From the NCBI GenBank assembly GCA_029931535.1, contig JAQPZY010001558.1, positions 806,001-870,000 of the forward strand: a stretch of 64,000 nt of DNA, in the 5' to 3' direction. This document shows positions 23,879-35,900 of this stretch, piece by piece (position 1 is the first letter of the stretch; every line of letters begins with the position of its first letter). The position numbers were made by a program, and so were the translations under genes. This DNA comes from Margaritifera margaritifera (Eukaryota > Mollusca > Bivalvia > Unionida > Margaritiferidae). Below the pieces are notes generated by a model that had not been told where the DNA came from, did not search any database, and was given only the letters and a program-made list of their open reading frames with translations.

Positions 23879-24117
23879 TGTCTACACCACCGTACGCCAA
23901 TGACCTTGGAAACCTTCTTTACCTTGGAGCGATACTCAGCGGCCTTGATGTTGGATATTCGATGATTGCCAAAAGCTTGTTAAAATGAAACCGGCCGATC
24001 TTGGTCGCCTATCCTTCGAAGACGCAGCAATCACAGCGCTGAGCCTTTGGACGCAGGGCATGCTAATTAAACAAGGCACAATTCCTGCTAATATCATTAA
24101 TATGTATAATGGCCACA
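23879..24117 (+). pseudogene. Small hypothetical protein with frameshift
   Basis: The plus-strand ATG at 23879 reads MSTPPYANDLGNLLYLGAIL and continues GLDVGYSMIAKSLLK, then TGA. A +1 shift at about 23985 restores a plausible continuation (KPADLGRLSFEDAAI, then LIKQGTIPANIINM) ending just before the next ATG at 24109. The junction over the next start implies tightly packed genes. The product is unknown. Confidence 0.45.
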
Positions 24118-24318
24118 TTTGCAATGATGATCGGCATGGCAATTGTTAACTCCCTCACATTCGCCGGCTCAAACTACCTTTTTCTACGCTACATCCAAAA
24201 GAAGCCGACAACGAACGCGAACACCATGACGTGGCCTATAAATATTTCTAACCTAGCAAATGCAGGCAAATTTTGCTCTGTCGAATTTGAGCGAGAGCTG
24301 CTCGTTTGTAGCTTAGCT
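24109..24318 (+). pseudogene. Small membrane protein remnant (MATF...)
   Basis: The ATG at 24109 opens MATFAMMIGMAIVNSLTFAG, a hydrophobic N-terminus followed by SNYLFLRYIQKK. After about 24190 the plausible continuation (NEREHHDVAYKYF) is in another frame and soon meets TAA. The formally open 168-codon frame that runs on to 24615 is therefore a composite and not one protein. Confidence 0.45.
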
Positions 24319-24612
24319 GTCGAAACGACAAAGCACAGCAAACTGCTAAACTTGTTAAAGCACAGAACGCGAGTGATGCTAAGCTTGCAGCAATATACTA
24401 CAGCCCGAGAAGTTACTGGAAAGGAGTGGCAGCGGTCAAAAAGCTGGCAGAAGCCGCCAAAATATCACAATATGTTGCTAGGGCGTGGCTCGAAAAGTAG
24501 GCCATGTGTCAGATTTACATGCCGGCACCACGTAAATTTCTCCAGCCGCGGTTCGATGTTTCAACCCCTGACAAGGTGCACCAGGCCGATATCTCTTGTT
24601 TTGCCGCACGGG
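24319..24612 (+). pseudogene. Polinton-like integrase N-terminal remnant
   Basis: Plus-strand reading shows AIYYSPRSYWKGVAAVKKLA and then ISQYVARAWLEK, a helix-turn-helix-like N-terminal domain. A TAG (24498-24500) follows, then QIYMPAPRKFLQPRFDV and DKVHQADIS, the start of the rve catalytic core with its first Asp. The core then stops abruptly at about 24612. From there rightward the best reading is minus-strand polymerase. Most of the integrase is missing. Confidence 0.75.
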
Positions 24613-26494
24613 TAAATGCCTTTTCGTGTAAGAAGGGTAACGTCAGTGCCAAGCGTTGTGTGCCTTGCTCTGTCACGGAATGTCTCCTCAGGTACGTTAG
24701 CTACCAGCTTCTCCAGGCTGCTATTCATAAACTGGAGACTGTCAATAAACTGTAGTTGCCCTAGTGAATACGTTATGTACTTCTCCATGTTGTTTGGAAT
24801 GGCGCTTATTTTTCCACATGAGGCTGTTCGCATAGCCTACATGATAAGGTGACCGTCGTAGCCGAGTAGGCTGTGAAACACAACTAGCACTGTTATTTGT
24901 TCTGGGTAGATGCACAGTTTGAGGTTGCACGCGTTGTGTGTTGTGCCGCAGTACTTGCCGGTATTATGGCAGTAGTCTCACACCCTATCAATATCTAATT
25001 CCTCGCCACACATGTGACAGTCTCCATTCATTAAATTCTCAGCCGGATAACGAAGCTCTTCTCAGATCTCTTCCATGCTCTGGAAGAAAGTGGGAACAGC
25101 ATCTTTGCCGCGGTATAACACTGGCTCCTTTGAAACGCCGTCGCTGCGAACAACTATGTAGCAAAAGCTACATACAACCTGGTCAACGATTTTTTGTGTG
25201 TTGCTTTCTTTAGGATTGTCGACAGGGCCTTCCACTGACACATTTGCTGCCTCGAAATCTGCATAAATAATGTACGGTTTGCGGTGGTGGTTCTGGAAGG
25301 ATAGGATGTGAATGGCTCTGGTAAGGACACACATTGGGCCTTTTAGCCAATATCGCGGCAGTCTTTTGTGTAGGTTTCCCGTAGGTCGGCACGGCTAAAG
25401 ACCTAGAGACATCATCAGCATGCATGCGTTCTTTCGTTGTGTTTGTTGTTATGGCACACCATGCACCTTAATACAGACATAGTGTCTCTTTTCACGCGTC
25501 GTTCCGATGTTTTCGCAAGTGAGTAGCAAGAGGTCTTTTCAATGTTGCTTCATATCATGAAACTTGCAGATGCACAGCAAGTATAGGCCTTCTTTCCAAC
25601 TAAACTGTGATAGCTTTGTTGCGGCGCACAAATCTGTCAATGTCACTAACCTTCAAAGGAAAGTCAATGCTATCAAGGTACTAGCGGTACTTGCCTGGTG
25701 CAGACAAAACGGTCCACTCAAAGCTGTGGTTGTCCTTGTTCTTCACATTAATAACGGATCGTGGTAGTATGCACTTTGGTGTTGGAAAGTAGGAAACGGA
25801 CGGTACTGTGACATTTGTAGTTCAAGCACTTTGCAATGGTCAAATACCCATCCTAATCCCTCGCGCATGTATTCTTCAATGTATCTTAGCATGGTGACAT
25901 TGGCTTCATCAGTCTGCCGCTTTATCTCGTCAGTGAAAAGTATGTCAGTGGCTTCATTTCGGAAATAGGTTTTTACTTTAACACCGTCTATCTCAGCTTC
26001 ATCATCGTGTACGTTTTGTAGGCCTACTACAACTTTTTTCAACTGTGCCGTCAATACTAGGCTTAACTTCAGACCACCAAGTTCACTAAGATCCTTTTCG
26101 AGTACAGCTTGTATACTAGAAGCCGAATCATCTAAATATACAAAAGGGTCAGGTTCAAACCTGTGCTGTTTTGGCACGGTGACGTGATAGTCTTTTGCAA
26201 CATCCTTACTAGCACCTATATTTACTATGGCTGGTAATTTGGTCCGACTGCTGGCTTTTTTTCATTAAGAATATCATCTATTAAATCGCCGAATTCATCT
26301 GTGGAAACCGGCCGTTCCAACAGTCTAGGAGTCAAAACCGGTTGTGTGGCTTGGACTGGCAGTTCAGCCATATGAATCGGCTGCCTAGTAGCCGGGGTGG
26401 GTCGCTCGATAAGGGCCAGAGCCGCTTGAGACTCGGGGGTAATAAGTCCCCGTCTGGCCAAGTCGTTAATCTCCTGTATTGCCTTGTTGTCCAT
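24612..26494 (-). pseudogene. Polinton-like DNA polymerase B, N-terminal half
   Basis: The minus-strand reading starts at the ATG at 26494 (MDNKAIQEINDLARRGLI), followed by a proline/threonine-rich linker. A second segment (26177-25743) has QAVLEKDLSELGGLKLSLVL and a TYFRNEATDILF block. The exonuclease I region reads FQNHHRKPYIIYADFEA (the DFE motif at about 25250-25267). Next come a Cys/His cluster (CHMCGEEL, HNACNLKL) and NMEKYITYSLGQLQFIDSL. The polymerase palm is missing, since the reading ends at about 24612. At least one frameshift and several stops (after DIDRV, after HLIM) disable it. In intact relatives this is the replicative protein-primed polymerase. Confidence 0.75.
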
Positions 26495-26503
26495 ATCTAT
26501 AGT

Positions 26504-26667
26504 AATGGGTATGACTTAAGATACGATTTCTCGAAATGCGCGTTTTTAAGTACATAATACAAATTAGTAACTGTGAGTCACAACAATGGGTATGTCTTAA
26601 AGTATAGTTTCTATAAATGTGCGTTTTGAAGTATATAATACAAATCAATAACTGCAATTCGCACAAA
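26504..26667. repeat. 82-bp tandem duplication upstream of the polymerase start
   Basis: ATGGGTATG(A/T)CTTAA blocks at 26504 and 26586 head two similar 80-bp units, each with a CGTTTT(T/G)AAGTA(C/T)ATAATAC core. They lie immediately 5' of the minus-strand polymerase ATG, where promoter elements would be expected. Confidence 0.65.
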
Positions 26668-26980
26668 TTCATCGCGCACTTTGATCTATTTACTGCCTCC
26701 TAATGCGAGCCAGCAAAGCTCCCGACCCACAGGCCTTGCAAAGCGCGTATCTGGCTCTAACACCAATCCCACATCCTGTGCATTTGCAAGTCCAGCCTCC
26801 CCTTCGAAGCTTCTGCGGGTGTACTTTACAGTACTAGTTTATACAGCTCTTACCACACTTCTCCGTACTGTCCAGAGTAAGCTTAGCGCAAGTCTTTTTG
26901 CCTCTACGCATTTTTAATGTATTCATTTTTTCAGCTATATCTAAATGAATTATTTTAAAAAAAGCACAACACATTTCATC
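26668..26980. other. Right arm of the Polinton-like element
   Basis: Moderate-GC sequence between the duplicated promoter-side repeats and the right TIR. Reverse reading is Cys/Lys-rich (around 26700-26910) but contains no family I can name. Confidence 0.35.
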
Positions 26981-27126
26981 GCGCATTTGAGCAAACTTCT
27001 TTGCCCTCCGGTTGTTTAGAGCTTAATAAATGTTTTGAACCGGCCTCATTGGGCGGGAGGTATGCTGTCTTACCATCTTATTCCCTATTCGAGCCAATGG
27101 TGGTATGGTGGTACAATGTGCTGAGG
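26981..27126. repeat. Right terminal inverted repeat of the Polinton-like element
   Basis: The reverse complement reads CCTCAGCACATTGTACCACC and onward, matching the left end. It is followed outside by a poly-A tract (27127-27151). Confidence 0.75.
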
Positions 27127-27655
27127 AAAAAAAAACAAAAAAAAAAAAAAAACTTGCATCTGCTGATACGCAGTTTATTCCTTCTTAGACAGTGCTGTTT
27201 TTAACAATTTTGCTATAGGGATTGTTGATGCCTATCTCGATGGTATCATCATTACATATAATCTGAATCTTCATCTGTTCTAAAACAGTGCAGGATATCT
27301 TTATTTATGCTTTAAATCGACAAAATCAACATTTGCATTCTCTTGTGTGTTATTTTGTTACACAACTAGCTTTGATTACACTTTTATACCACCCAAGCAA
27401 ATACATGTTATTTCTTGATACTGAGATTTTTACTTTATGTCAAACTCATGAATAAGTTCTATCACCTCTCTGAAAACTGTTAAATCTGTCACAATATAGG
27501 TTTTGCCATTATTTATACTAATTAAATTTCTTTTGCGCTCTACTGGTCCTCATTTAAGAGATTCGAATATGGTCTAGAAACTCGAGTGTGTTGGTTGTGT
27601 TTTAGCAATTTATCAGTGTGATCGTTGTCTTCTCGTCGTTTCTTGGAACATCCTC
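27127..27655. other. Non-genic stretch after the element
   Basis: A poly-A tract, then AT-rich sequence with no recognisable gene or repeat. Confidence 0.55.
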
Positions 27656-28165
27656 TTACCCACTACACGAGATGGTAATATTAAATGTGAAAATCATCAA
27701 GTGTACTCTCGTGTTCTCATACCCCGAGACGAGATGGTAATATTAATTTTAGAAACTAGTACCATGTGGGCACACGTCAATACGTCTATACTCTTCGTAT
27801 ACGCGCCTCGAAAACGTGAATCGCTGCTGTCTCGAATACGCGATATAAAAATACACCATGTAATAAAAGAGATTTGTATCACTGGCTCTCACGAGATCGC
27901 GTAATCTGGCTTCGAGAACTCGCATTCGAGCTTTGAGAACGTGAAATGTTTTCACGTTGTGGCCCTGTTGACTTGTCAGTAGTTTGATTACGCTAGAACG
28001 AAGCTTCAGTTACGCGTAATGGAGAACTCGATTTCGCGTAACGGACCTCGATCACGCGAGTTACAGAGATCATGTGATTAAAATGTATCTTCTGATTAGC
28101 TCTTTCCAATTAGTGTAACCGAGCTTCTAGATCGCGAAACGTTCCACGTTATGGACACGATAACT
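27656..28165. repeat. CpG-dense degenerate repeat tract
   Basis: About 500 bp are unusually rich in CpG and in variants of short words such as CGAGATGGTAATATTA (two copies near 27667 and 27730), CGCGTAA, CGCGATA, GAGAACTCG and GTGAAA/TTTCACGTT. The words recur at irregular spacing in both orientations, like a heavily mutated short-period satellite. The surrounding DNA is CpG-poor. No coding frame was found. Confidence 0.5.
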
Positions 28166-29310
28166 TGCCATAGAGGACGCTCTTTAGCCTCAATGGACCT
28201 CACTTTCACAACACAAACATCGAACATGGATTCTTTCAGAACAGCAGCTCGATTTTGTTGTTAGACTAAATAATATTTGTATATTTTTTTATTTTTTATT
28301 TTTTGTTATTTTTTTTACATCTTTCCAGATTTTTTTTAACATTTCCATTTTTTTTTAAGTCAAACATTTTTACACTTTTATCAGTTATTCTCTTAAAATT
28401 GTTTTAAGTCTTCTGCGTATGTTGCTTATAATTTCCCGGGGTAGGGGTTGGGGTTGTGATATATAGATAGATAGACAGATAGATAGATATATCATATCAT
28501 TATCACCACCATCATCATGATCAACAACAACAACTGCTACTACTACTACCACACTAAAACAAGAACCCTCCTCCTCCTCCAGCTCCTCCTCGCCATCAAG
28601 CTATCTCGACGTAGCTCCGTGACAGCGGCATGAATATAAATGCAAACATTGTTTAAACATTTGTTTTAAAGGGCAATAGTTATTGATGCAACAAGTATCC
28701 CCAATATAAAACATATATTTATGGTCACATAATGGTCGACTACATTTGTTGTAATAAACGACTCGTGCTGCGCATCTACTAAAGTATACGCCCCCCCCCC
28801 CCCCGGCCTCTCCCCCCCTCAAAAAAAAAAAAAAAGGAAAAAAAGAAAAAGAAAACAACGATAACACATTATTTCTTTATTTGTAAATGGTTTTGGAGTG
28901 CTAAAACTGTTACAGAATATATACGGTGACGGTGAGGACAATTCTGGCATTCTTCTTTATATAAAATACATGTGCGTATTTTAAACAAGTTAAAACAGGT
29001 ATTATAAAACAATAATGTTTTATAAAATAAAAGATTAATGGACATGGTAAAAACTTAATTCATTCTATAATCTTAACATTATGCATTCATTTATACTTTT
29101 TTTTTTTTGGTCTTGTTCTACATGAGACTAATATCTCATAAATCAAAACGATTTTTAAACATTCATAAAATTATTGAAACCAAAGATGGCTATTTATTAA
29201 ATTTTATGTTGGACTTATTGTGATTCTTTTGCAATCATATTTTAACCCTGAATATGATTACACAAAAAATTCACAAGGCTACAGCTTTTGTTTTGCTTGT
29301 TTACCATGGT
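28166..29310. other. Low-complexity stretch upstream of HDAC3
   Basis: Poly-T tracts (28270-28370), GATA/GACA repeats (about 28460-28490), cryptic CAT/CAA/CTA/CTC trinucleotide runs (28500-28590), a poly-C/poly-A pair (28790-28846) and AT-rich DNA. No gene recognised. Confidence 0.6.
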
Positions 29311-29501
29311 ATATGGCCGGATTAAGACCTTTAGAGGCCCTAAGCACTGAAAAGATTCTGCCCCCCCCCCCCCCCCATGTAATTCAGAATAAAAACAATA
29401 CTAAACAGTAATTTCTCATTTTTTAAAATTTTTATTTTGCCCCTGCTTTGCTGGTGCCCTAAGCACGTGCTTAGTCTGCCTATTGGGTAATCCAGCACTA
29501 T
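29311..29501. mobile_element. hAT-like MITE close to the HDAC3 start
   Basis: The left part GGCCGGATTAAGACC...GGCCCTAAGCAC is mirrored by the right part GGTGCCCTAAGCACGTGCTTAGTCTGCC...GGGTAATCCAGCA. This gives GGATTA/TAATCC ends and two CCCTAAGCAC blocks around a poly-C tract. The GGCCGGATTA type of end is typical of hAT-derived MITEs. Target duplications are not clear. It ends about 120 bp upstream of the HDAC3 ATG. Confidence 0.5.
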
Positions 29502-29622
29502 ATAATCATCGTATTTAACCCTCGATTTTGACGATATCCTTTTTATAAGGGAAATAACTCATGAAGTGCTCTTTGCTCAAGAGGCTATTTAAGTACTTAA
29601 GTTTCTTTGTCAAGTTTTTGAT

Positions 29623-29680
29623 ATGCCAAATCAAAAAGTGTCTTATTTCTATGACGGTGAAGTTGGGAATTTCCACTATG
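29623..29680 (+). CDS. HDAC3: HDAC3 exon 1 (coding part)
   Basis: 58 coding bases, residues 1-19 plus one base: [19 protein letters not shown]. The donor GTATGA follows at 29681 (phase 1). Intron 1 is 11,031 bp, the largest in the window. An untranslated leader must lie upstream, but I cannot place the transcription start. Confidence 0.95.
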
Positions 29681-32600
29681 GTATGATTTAGGAAACATTG
29701 TGTATATAAGAATTATTTTAGCATGTTATTAGCTTTTAATTAAAATGCTTTTGGTATAAAAAAAAATTAGGTGACCATATCTGTATCAGTGGAGTGCTCG
29801 AAAAGAGGGAGAGGTTGCTAATTGCAAGGATTTCCTGGCACCAATTTTGCAAGAAAAGTATAACAGATACATTTAAACTGATTTTAGTTTTGAATGGGCC
29901 ACCTGTATGGCCAATTGAAATATAGCATTTGTTTTGCTGTTATAACATAATTAAGAGATACTCGGCCCATACAGTTTTCTTGGTGGTCCTTAATTCATTC
30001 AGACCCAAACACTATTGCCTGTATCACTGCTGTTATGCCCCAGCAGCAATAAGCTGTGTCTAACTGCTTGTGGCCCAGAGAGTTTTTTGCTAATTCAAAC
30101 ATTTTGTAAACATCATGCACATGCATTCATTCTTACCTTAATTTCTCTGCTTATATCCCATAAAAATCCATGAAATTTTCACCAATTGTTCAAAATAAAT
30201 TTATCTACACAGTCATGTATTTTTTTTGCTATTTGTCCAAATCTTTCACAAGTTATTTATGCACTATTTACAAAATTATGTGCATACATTTTTGCTGTAT
30301 CCTTGTTGCTGTCATTATCCTCTTCTTCTGACGACTCAGTCTTGGATACTTCTATGGCCGAGTCTAAATCTCACATTCCTCTGCTTCCTCAATATTTTCA
30401 AGATAAAATCCCAAGATCTCTTTGTTTCGCTTTCACAATCATTAAATATTACTCAGAAATCCTCCATTGCTTAATATTTGTCATGAATGAAACACGTGTA
30501 GTAAAACCACTTTCAGTAGTAACCTTAGCTTATGAATATTTAATATTTAAACAAAGATTGGTTCAATATCTTCAGATTCTTTTACTACCTACCTATTAAA
30601 CACGACTGAAAGCGGGTTAAGTCATTAAATGAAGTAAACAAACTACGAGTATAGGCATGATTGGACATTGAATGATAAAAACAGACCATGATTATAGGCA
30701 TTATTTGGGCTGAATGAGTTAAATTTTGTTTTTCATAATTTTTGCATTGCTTTATATAGGAAAGTGGGCCATTGGCCCATCACATTGGCCTACAGCTTTT
30801 TGAGCTTGAGAGATCGTTGAAAATGTGAACTGTAAAATTGAGATAATTATCTTTTTTGGCTGAGACTATTCGCACCGCTGCTGTGTACATCAGAAGGGAA
30901 GGACTGTTATTCACATAGTCATGTGCTGCATCTGAAAAGACTATTCACATGGCCATGTGCCTCAGTTAACTTAGAAAGACTGTTTGCATGGCCACCATGT
31001 ACTGGATCTGGAAGACTATTCATATGTAAACAAATGCATGCTATCATTCTAAATAAATACGAAACATCATACACAGCACAGCTCACGTGACTTTTTGATT
31101 CCTGATGCTTTGTGGTGAGGGACTTAATCCCCTCCATGTTCGCTCCGCATTGGAGGGATAAATACCTACAAATCACCACCGCGCCTTGGCAGGCACGTCA
31201 TTGGCAACTCCAGCATAGAGGGCTGATCGACATTACAGACTTGCATAAATCATTATTTAAACTACTACATTTTCTTCCCAGGGGAGTATGCTGGACTTGC
31301 CCTACCTGATCATCAGTGTTACAATATGTAGAAGTAATATATTTATCCCTGTTCAGGTAAGTTTTTAGATTTTGTATAGATGGGTTACTTATAATTTCTG
31401 TTGGTAATGTGGTCCACATTTGAATTCTAAAAGATAGGAGTTAATTTTGATACAAGGTAGTTCTACAGAAAGGGAGCTGAATGATCGAGTGATGTAGGTC
31501 TCATTGTTAATAACAAAAGGTTGAATTACAAGTAAGTAGTTTGGAGCAAGACCATTGTCTATTTTAAACAGCTAATCTTATTTCGAGCTCTCTTTCCTCA
31601 TTAACAAATAATCTTTATTTAGGTGATCTGACTGATGCAAGGAATGGGAAGACAATAAACAGATAAATGCAAACATTTTATACTACCTGCATTGATTAGT
31701 TCACAAGTTGTTTTCTATCGTTCATTTTTCTTTTACGAGAATCAAACAATGGAATAGCCTGTGATTTTACAGTATGATTCAACAAAATGCTCATTCAATA
31801 AAATAAACACTGTTCACTTATCCTCGAGTACATTGTTTATTGTCAACATAATGGGAAAGAAAACAAACCTGCAGAAGAACTGCTGTTGTGCTTTTAGGTT
31901 ATCAGTTCACACATGAAATTAACACGTCAATAGCAAAAAAAATAAAAAAATACGTGTTGATGGTTTCTGTTGTGCCAGGTTATTAGTTTGCACATGAGCA
32001 TCTATCTTCAAAAAGTGTACGTGTTAAACTACATGTATCTAGGGTGACTTTTTGCGACCATTTGTAATTTTTAAAAAAATGCTATTTTGATAATTAATAG
32101 AAAATAGTACAGTTGAAATGAAAGTAAAGATACAAAATCTTAATAATGCTCTCTCTCTCTTATCTCTGACACATATCTGACACATATCTGAGACTAACAT
32201 ACATGTATGTAGTGCCCCTGCTCATGCACACAGATCTGGTATTAAGTGCATGACAACATATAGAAATTCAGTATGAGAATAAACTTAACTAACTTTGTTA
32301 TTGTCTCTATATTTCCAAAACTGTTCATGGTCAGTTAGCTTTTAGTAGTAATTTTTGTTTTTGTATGTTCATGCAGCAAATGCCAGAACTATGCTTTCTT
32401 AAGTTTTAATTACCCCTCTATAATGCTGTGGTTGGATGTCAGAAGAAATACATTATGTTAATGTGAACTCATGCATGGGGTAACCATCGGAACTTGTGCA
32501 ATTTTGTTTCATTTCATTTGTTATTAATTTGTTCGACACATATCATTCTTTTCACTGCAAGGAGCACAATATCACTGACTTTCATATCATCATTAAAAAA

Positions 32601-32890
32601 GTATATTTGTGCAAACTGCAAAACAGAAATAAGGGCATGAATGCATCTGTAGATTCCAATAACGTAGTATTGAAGAAAAAAATTAGATTCATTGCGCAAA
32701 ATGTAGTATTAATAAAGTTTGTGAGGCATTGTCATTATGTTAATATTATCTCAAATTGGATTTGGCAGTATGTATCATAAATAATCTTCATTAAAAGTAG
32801 CAAATGTTTAACTGAATGATCATATTTTTTCAGTATCAAAAAGTAAGCAAATTGCTCCTGAAAAAGAGATAATGTTGTAGATAAATCAGT

Positions 32891-32921
<31 letters not shown>

Positions 32922-35900
32922 TCTCTCTGTGAACCTCTTTAGAGCATGCTTGCAGGGGTCATAAACAGTAAACATTGCCCATTTTATCAAGACAAGTCCA
33001 CTCTGCGGTGGTCATCGGATATGGCTCAGTGAGAAAGCATGGTATGCAGAGCTATTCTGCGCGAGAAGTTGAGGCAACTCTGTCTGTGAAGTGTGGGGAA
33101 TACAAGAATCGCGTGAGCTGTACAGTACAGTGAAATGCCTCCATAGCATGATGATTGGGGTACACAGAATGCCATCATGCTATGTACTGTATCGTGCTAT
33201 AGGCAAATAAGTCAATTAACTGAAGAAAATATTGCATGTGTATCCTAGTAACTATACAAGACAGGGAGGGGGGGGCACAATACTATGGATTTCATTGACG
33301 CAGTTATCAACTTGTTCCATATTAAACAAGAATTATTCAAACCTGTTATTACATGTTTAATATTTATTTTTTGGCATAGAAACCATTCATTGGTACATAC
33401 ATATAAATGTATATGAAAATCGACAACTTAAGCAAAGATAGTTAAAGTACGTGTACTCACCAGTCACCAGCCAATCTGGCTGTATCCATAATAGTAATTC
33501 CATACCATATTCCTTCAGGTTCAAAGATATATAATTTATATTTAAATATTCACAATATTTATATTCATATAAACTCCAGTTAGTTTAAATCCCAAGAATG
33601 ATCATTTAGAATGCTGTGTTGTTTTCTCTTCAAGTCACCTCCATTTCCACCAAAGAAGATTACCCTTTGTCAATAAGTGCATGTGCACTTGCTGTAGTTA
33701 GGTGGCATTTGCTTTGATTTTTGCTCTTGCTAAACATAGTTGTTATTTTAAATTCAAAGATCCACTTCTGTTGGCAAGTAAAAAAGGCATCACTCATTAA
33801 GAAACTTACAGGAGTAAACACCTGGCATTACACTGTACCGTATATATTAACGTAAATTAACATCGTTAAATGAAACAAAGAAAGATTGAAAATACATACC
33901 AAACAGTACATGTATAAAAGAAAATAAACTAATTCAAAATAAATACATTAATTAGTAAACAGCATTAATTGCCTTAAGAGTTGGGCCTAAGGAATAAAGG
34001 TGGTATATAATGTGTACTCTAGAGAAGATTAATTAATCTTGGTACATATATATGTTGGCTATTGTTTACCCTTCATTAAGCTACGAGTGTATTCGGGATG
34101 CATTCAAGACAAACATAAAGAAGACTTAATGGCTTTATTGTTGTTGGTTCAGTAATAATTTGATCAACAATTATCAACTTTTTAAGGAGCTAATGTCTTT
34201 CAAAAAAAGCAAGAAGGAATTATATTTGTTTCTTTAAGAATACAACAAGTCTTGCCAAATTATTAAATCAAGATCTTGTTTATTTTGACACTAAAGAAAG
34301 CTCTAGAGCTTCAAGCAATTGGTGAAATTAGTGTGAAATTTTGGAAGCCATGCCATGACCTTGCTATATCAGAATTTGTGTTATAATGAAGCATGCTATA
34401 GCGGGTTTCACTGTAATATTTTTAGCAAATATCTCCACACAAAGTCTCTTTATTTTGGCCACCCAGATTTTGTTCCAAATGACTGGTCATGTGACCATTT
34501 GATGTAAGCATGAAAGCCCTAACATCTTTGAGTAAACATACAGATATCTAGGCAGCCTGTGTCATCCAGCCCACTTTGGCATTGGATGGCCAAACCAGGA
34601 CCTGGGAAAAACAACAAAGTGAAATGAAAACATTACTGTAAATGTTGATTAAGGTAAATTAAATTAATAAAGAAAACCAAGCATGCCAGTTCACAGCTTT
34701 ATGGTAAAGAAAAGTAAAATTTATATAAGTTTGAAAGAATGGTGTAATAACAATTTTGTTGTATCCAAGCCCAGGTCTTTTTGACATTATGTACATTATG
34801 ACATCATGATTTTGTTGATGTCAGCACTTTATAAAGGGATGCAATCAAAACATATCTGCTTGATGTAAGCATATTGCAAGGTGACATAGTTTTGGCCCTT
34901 TTTTCCTAGACTGATGTGTACTAATTGCAAGGTGACGTAGTTTGGGCCTTTTTTTACCCTGACTGATGTGTGCAAAATTGCAAGGTGATGTAGTTTTGGC
35001 CTTTTTTTCCCCCGACTGATGTGTGCAAAACTGCAAGGTGACGTAGTTTTGGCTTTTTTTTCTAGACTGATGTGTACAAATTGCAAGGTGACATAGTTTG
35101 GGCCTTTATTCCCCCAACTGTTGTGTGCAAATGTCAAGGTGACATTGTTTTGGCCTTTTTCATCGACTGATGTGTGCAAATTGCAAGTTGACATAGTTTG
35201 GGACTTTTTTCCCTGACTGATGTGTGCAAATTGTAAAGTGACATAGTTTTGGCCTTTTTTTCCCTGACTGATCTGTGCAGATTGCAAGGTGATGTTGTTT
35301 TGGCCTTTTTTTCTCAGACTGATATGTGTGCAGATTGCAAGGTGACTTAGTTTTGGCCTTTTTTCCCCGACTGATGTGTGCAAAATTGTAAGGTGATGTA
35401 GTTTGGGACTTTTTTTTCCTAGACTGATATGTGCAAATAGCAAGGTGACTTAGTTTGGGACTTTTTTCCCCGACTGATGTGTGCAAATTGCAAGGTGACA
35501 TAGTTTGAGACTTTTTCCCTGACTGATGTGTGCAAATTGCAAGGTGACATAGTTTGGGACTTTTCCCCCCAACTGATATGTGCAAATTGCAAGGTGACAT
35601 AGTTAGTAACTTTTTTTCCCCGACTGATGTATGCAAATTGTAAAGTGACATAGTTTTGGTCATTTTTTCCCTGACTGATGTATGCAAATTGCAAGGTGAT
35701 GTAGTTTTGGCCTTTTTTCCCTGACTGATGTGTGCAAATTGTAAAGTGACATAGTTTTGGCCTTTTTTTCCCTGACTGACGTGTGCAAATTGTAAAGTGA
35801 CATAGTTTTGGCCTTTTTTTCCCCGACTGATGTGTGCAGATTGCAAAGTGACATAGTTTGGGCCTTTTTTTCTCCGACTGATATGTGTGCAAAGTGCAAG

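Larger units (their letters stand above)
21820..27126. mobile_element. Internally deleted Polinton/Maverick-like element with TIRs
   Basis: A 5.3-kb unit is bounded by inverted repeats. CCTCAGC...ACCACCATACCACCATTG at 21820 onward matches the reverse complement of the sequence ending GCTGAGG at 27126. The match continues with gaps for about 150 bp (CGAATAGGGAA and ACCTCCC blocks). Inside, GC content is visibly higher than in the surroundings. Genes run inward from both ends: plus-strand small proteins and an integrase N-terminus on the left, and a minus-strand polymerase B N-terminal half on the right. Capsid-type genes, integrase core and polymerase palm expected in a full-length element are absent. 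All genes carry stops or frameshifts. No clear target duplication was seen. Confidence 0.75.

Noticed and set aside
24109..24615. A single 168-aa protein on the plus strand
   Set aside because: It is a chance composite. The first part is one small membrane protein; the later part overlaps the integrase remnant, which reads better in another frame.
27701..27955. Overlapping 61-68-codon ORFs on both strands
   Set aside because: They arise in the CpG-rich degenerate repeat tract, where stop codons are rare by composition.
30186..30599. 137-codon ORF in HDAC3 intron 1 as a nested gene
   Set aside because: No recognisable domain, AT-driven composition, and no flanking signals.
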